Assembly (NCBI RefSeq): GCF_009856605.1
Contig: NZ_CP047242.1
Location: 3,788,001 to 3,852,000, forward strand
Source of the DNA: Trichormus variabilis 0441
GTDB taxonomy: Bacteria > Cyanobacteriota > Cyanobacteriia > Cyanobacteriales > Nostocaceae
Direction: 5' to 3'
Length of the DNA stretch: 64,000 nucleotides
A program made the translations under genes and the position numbers. This document shows, in pieces, positions 45,127 to 55,117 of the stretch; position 1 is the stretch's first letter, and the number at the start of each line of letters is the position of its first letter. Under the pieces are notes generated by a model. That model saw nothing but the letters and a program-made list of their open reading frames with translations. It did no database searches and was not told the origin of the DNA.

Positions 45127-47307
45127 ATGAAAGGACGCTTTCACCCTAAAAATAATCAAACTATCAACCCATCTAGTAACGAGTCAATTCGTGATGTAAT
45201 TGACCGTATGAGCATGAGTCGCCGTAAGTTTATCTTTACAGCTGCTAGTGCGTCAGTATTAACTGTTGTAGGTGAAGTTTCTATTGGTGGTTTTCTCCAA
45301 AGTGTTCAAGCCGCTCCAATTCCCAAGGGAACTGGATTTGCCGGTATTGGGTTCAAGAGCATTCCCCCGAATCTACTTAATCCTGCTACAGGAAAACTAG
45401 AAAAGGATCTTGTCAGTGTTCCCGAAGGTTACACAGCCAAAGTATTGGTTGCTTGGGGTGATCCAATCGCGCCTGGTGGCCCAACTTGGCTAGCAGATGC
45501 TTCCCAGGATGCGGCTGCCCAAGAAAAGCAGTTTGGTATGCACGCTGATGGTATGCACTACTTCCCAATATCCTATGGAAACCCTGTTGGTCGGACAGTC
45601 AGTTCACAAGCAAGATCATTAAGAAGCTTTTTAAATCAGCCAATCAACACTGGCTTGTTGTGCGTCAACCACGAATATACCCATGAAGAAATTCTGCATG
45701 GTTCCGAAGGTCTGACTCCAGTGACAATTCAGAAGGTGCGTAAGTCTCAGGCTGCTCATGGTGTTTCTGTTGTGGAGATAACCAAGAATGGTAATGACTG
45801 GACTTACAATCGCAATTCGCCTTATGGTCGCCGTGTTACTGCTAACACTCAGATGCGGGTTTCCGGGCCTGCTGCTGGTGATGTGTTGTTACAGTCGAAG
45901 AAGTTTAACATCACCCCAAATGGCTCGGTTGAGATTGGCACAAACGACGGTTACACCGCATACGGTACACTCAACAACTGCGCTAATGGCTACACACCTT
46001 GGGGTACTTATCTAACCTGTGAGGAAAATTGGAATGGTTACTTTGCTAACCCTACCTTGGCTGCCAACTCTACATCTGACGTGGAGTCAATTCCTGGGAT
46101 AGATAAGTCTGATATCTTAGTCGGACAGAGACGTTACGGCATTCCTAGCCAGTCTAGCTATCGCTGGCCTGATGTTGATCCTCGCTTCAATGCCCAAACC
46201 AACCCATTAGAACCCCATTTGTTCGGCTGGGTGGTGGAAATTGATCCTTACGACCCTCAAAGCACACCAGTCAAGCGTACTGCCCTTGGTCGGTTCAAAC
46301 ATGAAAGCGCTCAAGTAGTTATTGATGACAATAACCGTGCTGCTTTCTATATGGGTGATGATGAACGTAACGAGTATATCTATAAGTTCGTTTGCGCCCA
46401 GCCTTATAACCCTGGAAATCGTGCTGCTAACCGCGATTTACTCGACAATGGTATTCTGTACGTAGCCAAGTTTAATGACAACGGTACTGGTCAGTGGATA
46501 CCTTTGGTCTACGGTCAAAATGGTCTGACACCAGAGAATGGTTTTAGAAGTCAGGCTGAAGTATTGGTCAAGACACGTCAGGCAGCAGATCGAGTCGGCG
46601 CAACCATGATGGATAGACCAGAATGGACTGCTGTACGCCCTCGCATTGGTGGATATAAGGAAATTGAGGTCTACTGCACATTGACCAACAATAACCGTCG
46701 TGGCTCAACTCCACCTTCTTCCAACAATCCCAACGGTACAACAACGGCAGCTAGCGCACGTCCTCCTGTAGATGCCGCTAACCCTCGTCCTGACAACCTT
46801 TATGGCCATATTATTCGCTGGCGTGAAGATGGACAAAGGGTCACAGCTACCACCTTTAAATGGGATATTTTTATTGAAGCTGGTGACAAGACCAGACCTG
46901 AAGCAAATCTACAAGGCAACATTAAAGGCGACGACCTCGGCGCACCCGATGGTCTTTGGTTCGACGACTTCGGTCGCTTGTGGATTCAGACTGACCAAGC
47001 TGGTGACGGTCGCGGTGATTGGCAAAAAATTGGTGGAAACACTATGTCCTGTGCAGATCCCAATACTAAGCAAGTTAGGCGTTTCTTAACCAGCCCAACG
47101 GATTGTGAAGTGACTGGTATTACTAGCACACCTGATGGCAAAGCAATGTTCATCAATATCCAGCACCCAGGTGAAGGTGCGCCTCCTTCAAATCCCACCC
47201 AGACCAGTAACTGGCCTTATAGCCAAGGTTATGGGCCTTCTGGTCGCCCACGTTCATCAACTGTAGTGATTACCCGTAATGACGGTGGCGTGATTGGCGG
47301 TCTGTAA
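45127..47307 (+). CDS. PhoX-like (DUF839) secreted phosphatase, Tat substrate
   Basis: A 726-aa protein. The N-terminus carries a twin-arginine signal, MSRRKFIFTAASASVLTVVG, ending near VQAAP. The rest is a DUF839/PhoX beta-propeller: LCVNHEYTHEE, GTYLTCEENWNGYF, GRFKHESAQVVIDDNNRAAFYMGDDERNEYIYKFV and ADPNTKQVRRF, with the Cys and acidic residues that hold the Fe/Ca cofactor in characterised PhoX. These are metal-dependent phosphomonoesterases exported folded to the periplasm. ATTGGAGTACTCAGA precedes the ATG. The gene ends at a degenerate hairpin. The substrate is unproven; 'phosphatase' is the family assignment. Confidence 0.88.
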   Translation: MKGRFHPKNNQTINPSSNESIRDVIDRMSMSRRKFIFTAASASVLTVVGEVSIGGFLQSVQAAPIPKGTGFAGIGFKSIPPNLLNPATGKLEKDLVSVPEGYTAKVLVAWGDPIAPGGPTWLADASQDAAAQEKQFGMHADGMHYFPISYGNPVGRTVSSQARSLRSFLNQPINTGLLCVNHEYTHEEILHGSEGLTPVTIQKVRKSQAAHGVSVVEITKNGNDWTYNRNSPYGRRVTANTQMRVSGPAAGDVLLQSKKFNITPNGSVEIGTNDGYTAYGTLNNCANGYTPWGTYLTCEENWNGYFANPTLAANSTSDVESIPGIDKSDILVGQRRYGIPSQSSYRWPDVDPRFNAQTNPLEPHLFGWVVEIDPYDPQSTPVKRTALGRFKHESAQVVIDDNNRAAFYMGDDERNEYIYKFVCAQPYNPGNRAANRDLLDNGILYVAKFNDNGTGQWIPLVYGQNGLTPENGFRSQAEVLVKTRQAADRVGATMMDRPEWTAVRPRIGGYKEIEVYCTLTNNNRRGSTPPSSNNPNGTTTAASARPPVDAANPRPDNLYGHIIRWREDGQRVTATTFKWDIFIEAGDKTRPEANLQGNIKGDDLGAPDGLWFDDFGRLWIQTDQAGDGRGDWQKIGGNTMSCADPNTKQVRRFLTSPTDCEVTGITSTPDGKAMFINIQHPGEGAPPSNPTQTSNWPYSQGYGPSGRPRSSTVVITRNDGGVIGGL

Positions 47308-47334
47308 TTTACATTTTTTTGATTAATTAACTAT

Positions 47335-47363
47335 GTAGAGACGTTGTATTACAGCGCCTCTAC
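47335..47363 (+). terminator. Hairpin after the PhoX-like gene
   Basis: GTAGAG...CTCTAC with partial inner pairing (CG/GCG region), followed by ATTTTTATATTTT. It is a decayed copy of the 30453 palindrome acting in a terminator position. Confidence 0.55.
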
Positions 47364-47431
47364 ATTTTTATATTTTGATAAAAAAGACAGGTACACACCT
47401 GCCCGGCTAGCAATATTCAGAAAAATGGTTT

Positions 47432-47971
47432 CTAGCTTGCTACTGTGGCTTTTTTCTTACGCTTCATAAATAATCCCACTGTACCAGCGATCGCTATACC
47501 ACTAACTGCAAAGGGTTCTGGTACTTGACTGTAGCTGACAGTACCCGCTTCTGTGGCAAATACTGATCCGTCAATTTCATAAAATATATTTCCGCCTACA
47601 TCGAGATTATTTTCATTGCCGATGAAAAACTTGTCTGCAACAAAATAACTGAGTCCCAAAAGTTTACCGTCGTTAAAGCTAACTATCGGGTATAAATCAT
47701 AGAATTCATCATCTTCTTCTGTATAGGTATTACCTAAGTAGTTGAATTTAACTTCTAACCCATTCTCAACTCCCAATGTCTCCAGCCCTAAACCAGTTAA
47801 GAACGAGTCATCGTATTTAAGTGAACCGAAATACTGACCTGGATTGCTGCCAGATGTAGCATCAACGATGAAATTGTAATTAACTATTGCCGCTTGTGTT
47901 GGTTGAACACCAACAGCAGCAACAGAAATTGCCGCAATAGTTGCAATACCTAAACCTTTAGCTAATTTCAT
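47432..47971 (-). CDS. PEP-CTERM exported protein (copy 1)
   Basis: A 179-aa secreted protein. The signal peptide is LGIATIAAISVAAVGVQPTQA. The C-terminal sorting signal is VPEPFAV, helix SGIAIAGTVGLFM and basic KRKKKA, the classic PEP-CTERM. The middle is a small acidic beta-type domain (VNYNFIVDATSGSNPGQYFGSLKYDD). GGAG nine bases before ATG 47971 fixes the start; the TTG start of the longer frame lies inside that SD. It is a paralogue of the next gene (same length, same VNYNF...G.LKYDD / LLGLSY layout), so a tandem duplication is likely. Confidence 0.85.
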   Translation of the reverse strand: MKLAKGLGIATIAAISVAAVGVQPTQAAIVNYNFIVDATSGSNPGQYFGSLKYDDSFLTGLGLETLGVENGLEVKFNYLGNTYTEEDDEFYDLYPIVSFNDGKLLGLSYFVADKFFIGNENNLDVGGNIFYEIDGSVFATEAGTVSYSQVPEPFAVSGIAIAGTVGLFMKRKKKATVAS

Positions 47972-48183
47972 GAAAAAATGCTCCAAGCTTAAAAAGTGAA
48001 GAATAGTTACGCAATTACACTTAATAAGCCTTCAAATGATCACAAGAGGTTAAGGAATATCAAACCCAGGGTTAAATACAAATAGCATAACCGTGAAATT
48101 ACGGTAATATGATAAAGTTCTGAGTACTGAGTTACGAGTAAGATATTCTTTTCCCTGTTTCTTAACTCTTATCCCTTCACTCA

Positions 48184-48212
48184 AAATAAAAACCCCACTG
48201 TTGAAGTGGGGA
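48184..48212 (-). terminator. Rho-independent terminator of the copy-2 PEP-CTERM gene
   Basis: On the minus strand CCCCAC-TTCAACA-GTGGGG followed by TTTTTATTTT, about 90 bases after the stop at 48299. Confidence 0.85.
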
Positions 48213-48298
48213 GTGATTCAATCAGGATTTTTGTCAGTACAAGTGTACTATATTATCCAGGAAATAACAAGCTTTACACAGGAAATACTGCATAGCTT

Positions 48299-48856
48299 TT
48301 AAATATGGGTAGTTTTTTTCTGGCGGTTTGACCACAAACCGACAAAAGTGGCGATCGCTGTCCCGAAAATAGTTAAGGGTTCTGGTACTTTAGAGTAACT
48401 GACTGTACCCACTTCATTAGCAGATAATAAATCAGCGCTCACAATACTGTAAAACTGATTACCCCCTGTATATGGATTATCTAAGTCACCACCAATAAAA
48501 AACTGGTCTTCAACTAAATAGCTAAGTCCTAAAAGTTTGCCATCTTGAAAGCTAACTAACGGTGCTACTCCGGTTGGATAATCAAAATCATCCATTTCTG
48601 TGTATTGAGTACCCAAGTAATCAAACACTACAGATAATAGTCCATTGCTAACATCCAGACTCTCTTCGCCAATACCATTTAAGTTCGAGTCATCAAAACT
48701 AAAAGACCCAACGTATACCCCTGGATTATCCCCAGCAGTAGCATTCACAGCGAAATTATAATTAACTATGGCAGCTTGTGTTGGTTTAGCTTCAATAGCA
48801 GCTAAAGAAATAGCGATCGCAAAAGTAGCAATGCCAAAATTTTTGCTTAACTTCAT
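48299..48856 (-). CDS. PEP-CTERM exported protein (copy 2)
   Basis: A 185-aa secreted protein and close paralogue of the 47432 gene: same opening (MKLSKNFGIATFAIAISLAAIEAKPTQA), same body (AIVNYNFAVNATAGDNPGVYVGSFSFDDSNLNGIG...GKLLGLSYLVEDQFFIGG) and VPEPLTI, hydrophobic helix, NRQKK tail. ATG 48856 is preceded by GGAG inside the TTGGAG of the longer frame. Its own terminator lies downstream, so copies 1 and 2 are separately transcribed. Function unknown. Confidence 0.85.
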   Translation of the reverse strand: MKLSKNFGIATFAIAISLAAIEAKPTQAAIVNYNFAVNATAGDNPGVYVGSFSFDDSNLNGIGEESLDVSNGLLSVVFDYLGTQYTEMDDFDYPTGVAPLVSFQDGKLLGLSYLVEDQFFIGGDLDNPYTGGNQFYSIVSADLLSANEVGTVSYSKVPEPLTIFGTAIATFVGLWSNRQKKTTHI

Positions 48857-49134
48857 CAGAAACAACTCCAAAGCTAAAAAGTGAATATTGTGGCGGTTTC
48901 ACTCACATAAATAAGCTTTGAACCAACGACAAGAGGTTAAAAACAATAGAATAAATGGTTAAGCAGCATGACCATAACTCACTAGTTGAATATTTGCACA
49001 AAGCTTGTTATGTCAGCGAATGATGATTGATCACCCTGGTTAATTACCCTATCAGTTGTTGCACAAAGAAAATATACACGGTGTAGTTAGATATAATAAT
49101 GACTCATTATTTGTTTTCCTAACTGGAGAAAGCA

Positions 49135-50337
49135 ATGGGTCGCGCCAAAAAGGTTGTTCTGGCATATTCTGGTGGAGTAGATACCTCCGTTTGCATTCCC
49201 TACCTAAAACAAGAGTGGGGAGTAGAAGAGGTAATTACCCTAGCAGCAGATTTAGGCCAGGGAGATGAATTAGAACCAATCCGAGAAAAAGCACTAAAAT
49301 CGGGTGCAAGTGAATCCCTCGTAGCGGATGTCAAAGAAAGTTTTATTAAAGATTATGCTTTTCCCGCGATACAGGCCAACGCCCTCTATGAAAATCGCTA
49401 TCCGCTAGGAACTGCCTTAGCCCGTCCGTTGATTGCGAAGATATTGGTCGAAGCAGCAGAAAAATACGGTGCTGATGCGATCGCACATGGTTGTACAGGT
49501 AAAGGTAATGATCAGGTGCGGTTTGATGTCTCTTGTACTGCTCTCAATCCTAAATTGAAGATCCTCGCCCCCGCACGGGAATGGGGTATGAGTCGGGAAG
49601 CAACCATCGCCTACGGTGAAAAGTTTGGCATTCCCTCACCTGTGAAAAAGTCTTCACCTTACAGCATTGATAAGAATTTACTTGGTCGCAGTATTGAAGC
49701 TGGTGCGCTGGAAGATCCCAAATTTGAGCCACCAGAAGAAATTTATGAGATGACAAAGGCGATCGCCGACACCCCAAATGAGCCAGAATACATTGAAATA
49801 GGATTTACTCAAGGTCTTCCCACGACTATCAACGGTACACCCAAAGACCCTGTAGCGCTCATCCAAGAACTAAATCAACTAGTTGGTAGTCACGGTGTCG
49901 GACGCATCGATATGATTGAAAACCGATTAGTGGGAATCAAATCACGAGAGATTTACGAATCTCCGGCAATGTTGGTGCTAATTCAAGCCCACAGAGACCT
50001 AGAAAGCCTGACATTAACCGCCGATGTTAGCCACTACAAACGAGGTATTGAAGAGACCTACAGCCAAATAGTTTACAACGGCTTGTGGTACAGTCCCCTG
50101 AAAGCCGCTTTAGATGCCTTTATTCAAAAGACTCAAGAACGGGTATCAGGAATTGTCAGAGTGAAACTATTCAAAGGTAACGCCACCATAGTCGGACGCT
50201 GGAGCGATAGTTCACTCTACACCCCCGACTTAGCAACTTACGGCGCTGAAGACCAATTTGACCACAAAGCCGCCGAAGGCTTCATTTACGTTTGGGGATT
50301 ACCAACTCGTATCTGGGCGCAGCAGGATAGAGGTTAA
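49135..50337 (+). CDS. argG: Argininosuccinate synthase
   Basis: A 400-aa enzyme, complete: ATP pyrophosphatase motif [55 protein letters not shown] and the C-terminal oligomerisation tail. It joins citrulline and aspartate to argininosuccinate in arginine synthesis. CTGGAGAAAGCA precedes the ATG. A TATAAT at 49092 could be the -10 of its promoter. In Nostoc relatives it also feeds cyanophycin. It stands alone, in the order expected from PCC 7120 (alr4798, by recall). Confidence 0.98.
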   Translation: MGRAKKVVLAYSGGVDTSVCIPYLKQEWGVEEVITLAADLGQGDELEPIREKALKSGASESLVADVKESFIKDYAFPAIQANALYENRYPLGTALARPLIAKILVEAAEKYGADAIAHGCTGKGNDQVRFDVSCTALNPKLKILAPAREWGMSREATIAYGEKFGIPSPVKKSSPYSIDKNLLGRSIEAGALEDPKFEPPEEIYEMTKAIADTPNEPEYIEIGFTQGLPTTINGTPKDPVALIQELNQLVGSHGVGRIDMIENRLVGIKSREIYESPAMLVLIQAHRDLESLTLTADVSHYKRGIEETYSQIVYNGLWYSPLKAALDAFIQKTQERVSGIVRVKLFKGNATIVGRWSDSSLYTPDLATYGAEDQFDHKAAEGFIYVWGLPTRIWAQQDRG

Positions 50338-50417
50338 AAACGAGGGATGAGGGAGTAGGGATAGGGAGTAAGATTCACATCTCTGAATCCCATTCCCCAA
50401 TCACAAATACCCACTCC

Positions 50418-51047
50418 CTATTCCCCAGCCGCGCGTTTAACCTGGCGCGATTCCAACCATATAGGTACAAGAATCAATGCCGCAAGTATGGCTACAGCTA
50501 AAATTGCAAATTGACTGACCCAAGCTACCAACTGTTCAAGGGATATAACCTTACCTGCAAAAAAGGCTAATGTCACCATCAGGCTAGCCCAAGCAGTTGC
50601 TCCGGCTACGTTGTAAGCAAAGAATCTTCCAAAAGGCATTTCAGCTATACCAGCCAATGGTGCCGCAAAAATTCTTAATAACGCAAAAAAGCGGCCAAAA
50701 AATACAGCTTTAGCAGCATTTTGACTAAATTGTTCTTTGATATTTAAGAGTTTTTCTTCAGATATCCGAAAAATTTTCCCTATTTGCAGCAAGAAAGGCC
50801 AGCCGCCTAGTTTACCAATCCAGTAGCCGCAATTAGCGCCAATTACGGCTCCAGCAACGGCGACACCGAGAACCAGCCAGTAACTCAATTCATCACTGCC
50901 AGCCAAAAAGCCACCCACTAGAGTTACGGTTTCACCGGGGATGGGAAGACCCAAATTTTCTAGTAAAATTCCTAAGAAAATAGCCCAGTAACCGTACTGA
51001 TGGGCAAACTCCTGAATGTTTTCTAGTGAAATCAGCTCAAGAGACAT
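50418..51047 (-). CDS. DedA/SNARE-associated family membrane protein
   Basis: A 209-aa protein with about five hydrophobic segments. The family core has LLENLGLPIPGETVTLVGGFLAG near the N-terminus, then GYWIGKLGG and FFGRFFALLRIFAAPLAGIAEMPFGRFFAYNVAGATAWA. This contains the conserved Glu and Arg residues of DedA proteins, which are implicated in lipid (undecaprenyl-phosphate and phosphatidylethanolamine) flipping and membrane homeostasis. Convergent with argG. The start is the first ATG of the frame. Confidence 0.9.
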   Translation of the reverse strand: MSLELISLENIQEFAHQYGYWAIFLGILLENLGLPIPGETVTLVGGFLAGSDELSYWLVLGVAVAGAVIGANCGYWIGKLGGWPFLLQIGKIFRISEEKLLNIKEQFSQNAAKAVFFGRFFALLRIFAAPLAGIAEMPFGRFFAYNVAGATAWASLMVTLAFFAGKVISLEQLVAWVSQFAILAVAILAALILVPIWLESRQVKRAAGE

Positions 51048-51504
51048 CCCGCACCGCCGTCTTTACAATTTTTTACCATATAGTTTATCTTGGCTCGTTT
51101 ATGGCTGGGGTGTCAATCAAGCTGCTTTTGGAGATAAGATCAGATCAAATCTATTATATTTATTACTTATTCAGTATTGACAATCAAATAGTCAGCAGTT
51201 ATTAGCACAAATGCACAATTACAGCGATAAATCAACTTTTTAATTATGAAAAATTTATAAAAACCACGGAAAAATATAAAAATTGTGTAAAAGATACGAT
51301 TGATACCGAAATCCTTAGGCGTTTGTGCCTATATTGAGAAAAGTTAACACAAATTATACGGCATGAATACTGACGGATAACTGGTCAACTGCATGATTGC
51401 TACACTCTGCTTATGCGAGTAGAGCAAAACTCGCAGATAAGACTTAACCAGTATGAATGTCGTTTCTTGCTTTTGTTGAGCTTGCAATTTACTTAGTTAA
51501 ATTT
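51048..51504. other. Intergenic region upstream of STAS gene
   Basis: About 410-457 bases depending on the STAS start, very AT-rich. No coding frame, tRNA or strong repeat. A possible stationary or complex promoter is not recognisable. Confidence 0.35.
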
Positions 51505-51858
51505 ATGACACTCACTCAAGAACCACAAGTAGTTTTGTTTAAGCCCCAAGGCAGTATAGATTTGCAAGGTGGCTTGGCTTTGACTGAACAGATGACTCAG
51601 GCAGGGTCTCAACCGCATCAACTTTGGGTACTTGATTTAGCGGAGGTAGATTTTATGGATAGCTCCGGATTAGTTTCACTAGTAAAAGGACTTACTTCAG
51701 CGCGCCAACTTGGTTGTCGCTTGATACTATGCAACGTACAAACTCCAGTCCGATTGATTTTGGAACTGACTCAGCTAGACTCTGTATTTGAAATTTTTGA
51801 TAGCTACGAGGAAATCTTAACACTCGTCAACGATAGTAGTTTTGCTTTAGTAAGCTAA
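51505..51858 (+). CDS. STAS-domain anti-sigma-factor antagonist-like protein
   Basis: A 117-aa protein formed almost wholly by one STAS domain: VVLFKPQGSIDLQGGLALTEQM, then LDLAEVDFMDSSGLVSLVKGL with the phospho-Ser candidate in MDSSG, and QLGCRLILCNVQTPVRLIL. Such proteins are switched by Ser phosphorylation and release partner proteins (sigma factors or two-component outputs). No kinase or phosphatase partner is adjacent. I take ATG 51505; the frame continues to ATG 51457 (16 extra codons). Neither has a clear SD, so the start is uncertain. Confidence 0.8.
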   Translation: MTLTQEPQVVLFKPQGSIDLQGGLALTEQMTQAGSQPHQLWVLDLAEVDFMDSSGLVSLVKGLTSARQLGCRLILCNVQTPVRLILELTQLDSVFEIFDSYEEILTLVNDSSFALVS

Positions 51859-52455
51859 TCTATAAAAATACGATAGATGTATGGCAATGTCAATATTAAG
51901 TGGTAACATCCAGCTATTAGCCATATTTATCCGCCATTGCCTGTAATCGCACCTATCGCCGGAGAGCAAAACCTACGAGTAAACGTAATCTCACATCTTC
52001 CAATCACAGAAGTACCAGTACATACTTTGCCATCAGCAAAGCCGCACCGAATCAAACTGGAAAAAGCTTGTTTTTAATGTCAAGTGACAATTTCTAACCC
52101 ATAACTTCTGGTCTTCTAATCTCTCATCAGTTATTTATTTGGAGTAGCTTTTCAAGGCGGATGCAGTGGGAAACAGTCAAAGTTAGTATTAAGCTTCTTT
52201 GCTACCCATACTGCACCGCGTATATGATTGTTAATTTTATGATAAACCCTACATATCAAGAAAGTTTTAACTGTCTATGATAGTGCCGAAAATATTAAAA
52301 AATTAGCTGATATATATTTAAATTTAGCGCGGAAAAACGTTTTCCCCCCACAAAATCACAGTCTACTTGATAGACCTTTAATGATAAGTATTTAGAAAAA
52401 GATAGGGGAGCAAAATCTACTCTTTAGTATTGAACTAAGTTAAATCACTACAAAA
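51859..52455. other. Intergenic region, no gene seen
   Basis: About 600 bases between the STAS gene and the coiled-coil gene. It contains a mix of moderately GC-rich and AT-rich text but no convincing frame, tRNA or hairpin terminator. A decayed gene cannot be excluded. Confidence 0.35.
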
Positions 52456-53016
52456 TCACGCGTTCTGTACGCTAGGAATATTAGCTTGTCCCGATGTTGG
52501 ACGTGGGAAGTTAGGTAAATCAATACCACTGTGGCTAGAGGTACGGGTTTTGAGTGCTAGACGATAACTCACACTTTGGAGTTCTGCTTGCAACTGACGG
52601 TTTTCTCTTTGTAGAACTGCGACTTTTTCTCTGACGGGAGCCATACGTTCTTCAAACTTACGACGGTAAATTTGCGGTAGTTCCTGCACTACTTGCTCCA
52701 ACATCCGACTACGGTCTGTGAGTTCTTGTACAGACTGACGCAGTTGGTAAATTTCCGTGTCACGAGATGTAATCTGCTCTTGATAAAATGTTACTTGTTG
52801 TTCAACAGCTTGTAATTGCTCTCTTAACGCTTGTAACTGGCTTAAATCATACTCAGACTCTAAGCGTTGGGGCATAAAATTAGTATTGCCCTTGACTAGC
52901 CTAAATAGTTCTTGAGATAGCTGTTGTACTAGTTGATCTCGAAGCTGTAGTTCTTGACGCAGCTGCGATACTTCTGTCGATAGAGATTGGATGTTGGGTG
53001 TGTCAGTTTGGATCAC
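52456..53016 (-). CDS. Coiled-coil protein of unknown function
   Basis: A 186-aa soluble protein. From about residue 10 to 155 it is an almost continuous Leu/Gln/Glu heptad coiled coil (STEVSQLRQELQLRDQLVQQLSQELF-type repeats, QELPQIYRRKFEERMAPVREKVAVL). The C-terminal 30 residues are disordered (SSHSGIDLPNFPRPTSGQ). No enzymatic motif. Such cyanobacterial coiled coils can be cytoskeletal or polar scaffolds, but nothing here proves it. It lies between STAS and rpsF on the minus strand. Confidence 0.7.
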   Translation of the reverse strand: MIQTDTPNIQSLSTEVSQLRQELQLRDQLVQQLSQELFRLVKGNTNFMPQRLESEYDLSQLQALREQLQAVEQQVTFYQEQITSRDTEIYQLRQSVQELTDRSRMLEQVVQELPQIYRRKFEERMAPVREKVAVLQRENRQLQAELQSVSYRLALKTRTSSHSGIDLPNFPRPTSGQANIPSVQNA

Positions 53017-53282
53017 GGTGGCTTACAGTTCCCATTGACGAATGTCGAACCTTATGTCTAACTGCAATAGTACTGCTTTTGACAAGTACTTGTTAATCTA
53101 GCATTCCCAACTAAATCAAAAAAAAGCCAAAAGGTAAAATTTTTTGTAAAAGGAATTAGGGACTGGGGATTGGGGGACTAAAGATTGCTGTTATTGTTTT
53201 CTTCGCTCCCTGCTCCACAGACTCTTACTGAGTATTGAGTTATGACAACCCAACACCCAGTATAGATTAGTTAGAGACTATA

Positions 53283-53609
53283 TTAAGCGGTGACAGCAAC
53301 TTTGTCTTCTTTTTCTTTTGTTACTTCTTGCTTAACTGTTAAGTAGCGAATTACTTCTTCGCTCAACCGCATAGCACGTTCTAAAATAGCGATCGCTTTT
53401 CCTGGTGCATTGTAGTTAAACTGCACGTAGAAACCATCACGCTGCTTCTTGATTTCATAGGCTAGACGGCGCTTACCCCGATTCTGCACTTCGATATCAG
53501 TTGCGCCTTGTTCTTGCAGCAGGTTTTGATATTTGGCGATCGCTAGTTCCACCTGTTCATCTGTCAGGTCAGGACGTAGGATGTATAAGGTTTCGTAAAC
53601 TGTGGACAT
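53283..53609 (-). CDS. rpsF: 30S ribosomal protein S6
   Basis: A 108-aa S6: [89 protein letters not shown], presented as the usual beta-alpha-beta RNP-like fold. It partners S18 on the platform of the 30S subunit. As is usual in cyanobacteria, rpsR and rplI are not adjacent. AGGAGACTTAGTAAC lies before the start. Confidence 0.97.
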   Translation of the reverse strand: MSTVYETLYILRPDLTDEQVELAIAKYQNLLQEQGATDIEVQNRGKRRLAYEIKKQRDGFYVQFNYNAPGKAIAILERAMRLSEEVIRYLTVKQEVTKEKEDKVAVTA

Positions 53610-53783
53610 TGTTACTAAGTCTCCTTTTGGACAAGCTGGCTGCTCGTACTAATTTATACAATAGTTTGATAATAACTACTTGCATCAATCAACATCTGAG
53701 CAACAAGGAACTATAATCTTACCAGTTTTCAATTTGAATCATCATCTCAATCCGCCGAAATATCAAGGATATTCATCAAAGTT

Positions 53784-54557
53784 ATGGCGCAGCGCTACGT
53801 GCGAGTTCAAAATCGGGAAGGTAAGATTTACTATGGGTTGCTACAACTGTCTTTCAATGTGCAGGTTCTAGATGCTCCACCGTGGCTGCATGGACAACCC
53901 ACAGACCTAATTTTAGAACCAGATCATTATCAAATTTTGGCTCCCTGCGCTCCTTCTAAAATTGTCGCAGTGGGCAAAAATTATGCAGATCATGCAGCCG
54001 AAATGGGAACGTCAGTTCCAAGTGAACCACTAATTTTCCTGAAGCCACCAACAACGATTATTGCCTCGGAGACAGAGATTAAATATCCTCTCCAGTCGCA
54101 ACGAGTGGATTATGAAGGAGAATTAGCCTTGATCATTGGCGATCGCACTTGTAACTGTACACCAGAGGAAGCCCAAACTAAAATTTGGGGTTATACCATT
54201 GCCAATGATGTGACAGCGCGGGATTTACAGCGAAAAGATGGGCAATGGACAAGAGCTAAAGGTTTTGATACTTTCTGCCCATTGGGACCTTGGATTGTCC
54301 GCGAATTGAGTCCAGGGGCAAGATTACAGACCTTTCTCAATGATGATGCTAATCCCGTACAATCGGCGGGAATTGATCAAATGGTATTTGCCCCTGATTT
54401 TTTGGTGTCATATATCAGTCAGGTGATGACATTGCTTCCCGGAGATGTGATTTTAACGGGTACGCCAGAGGGTGTAGGAGCTTTGCAACAAGGCGATCGC
54501 ATCCGTGTAGAAATTGAAGGTATCGGTCGCCTAGAAAACACCGTAGCAGCCCATTAA
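53784..54557 (+). CDS. Fumarylacetoacetate hydrolase (FAH) family protein
   Basis: A 257-aa enzyme. The FAH core occupies residues about 65-255: IVAVGKNYADHAAEMG, EPLIFLKPPTTIIASE (metal-site start), VDYEGELALIIGDRT (the DYE...E metal ligands), GYTIANDVTARDLQRKDGQWTRAKGFDTFCPLGPWIV and GDVILTGTPEGVGALQQGD. The family splits C-C bonds or isomerises ring-opened aromatic keto acids; the exact substrate is unknown. The N-terminus (1-60) is a short extra beta domain seen in YcgM-like members. It is divergent from rpsF with 170 bases between. Confidence 0.9.
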   Translation: MAQRYVRVQNREGKIYYGLLQLSFNVQVLDAPPWLHGQPTDLILEPDHYQILAPCAPSKIVAVGKNYADHAAEMGTSVPSEPLIFLKPPTTIIASETEIKYPLQSQRVDYEGELALIIGDRTCNCTPEEAQTKIWGYTIANDVTARDLQRKDGQWTRAKGFDTFCPLGPWIVRELSPGARLQTFLNDDANPVQSAGIDQMVFAPDFLVSYISQVMTLLPGDVILTGTPEGVGALQQGDRIRVEIEGIGRLENTVAAH

Positions 54558-54559
54558 CT

Positions 54560-55036
54560 CTAGCGTACCTGCATATAAACAGCATCAGAAATGGCGGGAA
54601 TTTCTGCGTAACGTCCCAACAAAGAGTTAGCCACACAATAGACCACAGCAGCAATGATGCCGATGAAAATAGTTGTGTATAAGGTTTGTATGGCAAAGCC
54701 ACCAGTAGGAATTAATCCAACTACATCTGTGAGGATGCTAAACAAAAATATAATGATGTCTAACAATATGGCCTGCATGGTGTTGAAACGAATAAAATGA
54801 TTAATTTTTTCGTTCCTCACTACCAATAACCATAAGGCAAAGAAAATGATGATTCCGGCATAGCGAACGCCGTAATAAATTCTCAATAGTGGAATGAGGG
54901 GCAGAAACAGCAGTTGCAAAACTGGAAACTGTCTCAACAAAAACTCACCAAAGACAAATACTTCAATTAGAGGAAGCAGGTAAGGTAAACAAGCAAATAT
55001 TCTATCTTTAATCGTTGTAGACCCGCGCCATGTCAT
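54560..55036 (-). CDS. Tic20-like membrane protein
   Basis: A 158-aa membrane protein with four hydrophobic helices: RIFACLPYLLPLIEVFVFGEFLL, ILLRIYYGVRYAG-like region, ALWLLVVRNEKINHFIRFNTMQAILLDIIIFL and QTLYTTIFIGIIAAVVYCVANSLLG. The INHFIRFNTMQAILLDI segment is the Tic20 signature; plastid Tic20 is a protein-import channel core, and the cyanobacterial role is not settled. It is tail-to-tail with the FAH gene (2 bases apart). Confidence 0.88.
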   Translation of the reverse strand: MTWRGSTTIKDRIFACLPYLLPLIEVFVFGEFLLRQFPVLQLLFLPLIPLLRIYYGVRYAGIIIFFALWLLVVRNEKINHFIRFNTMQAILLDIIIFLFSILTDVVGLIPTGGFAIQTLYTTIFIGIIAAVVYCVANSLLGRYAEIPAISDAVYMQVR

Positions 55037-55117
55037 CGTGCGTTCTCCTGTGGCTAAATTTTATGAGCTACTTGAGCTTAGGATAACGCAGTTACTCAGC
55101 ATTACTAGCAATTATGA

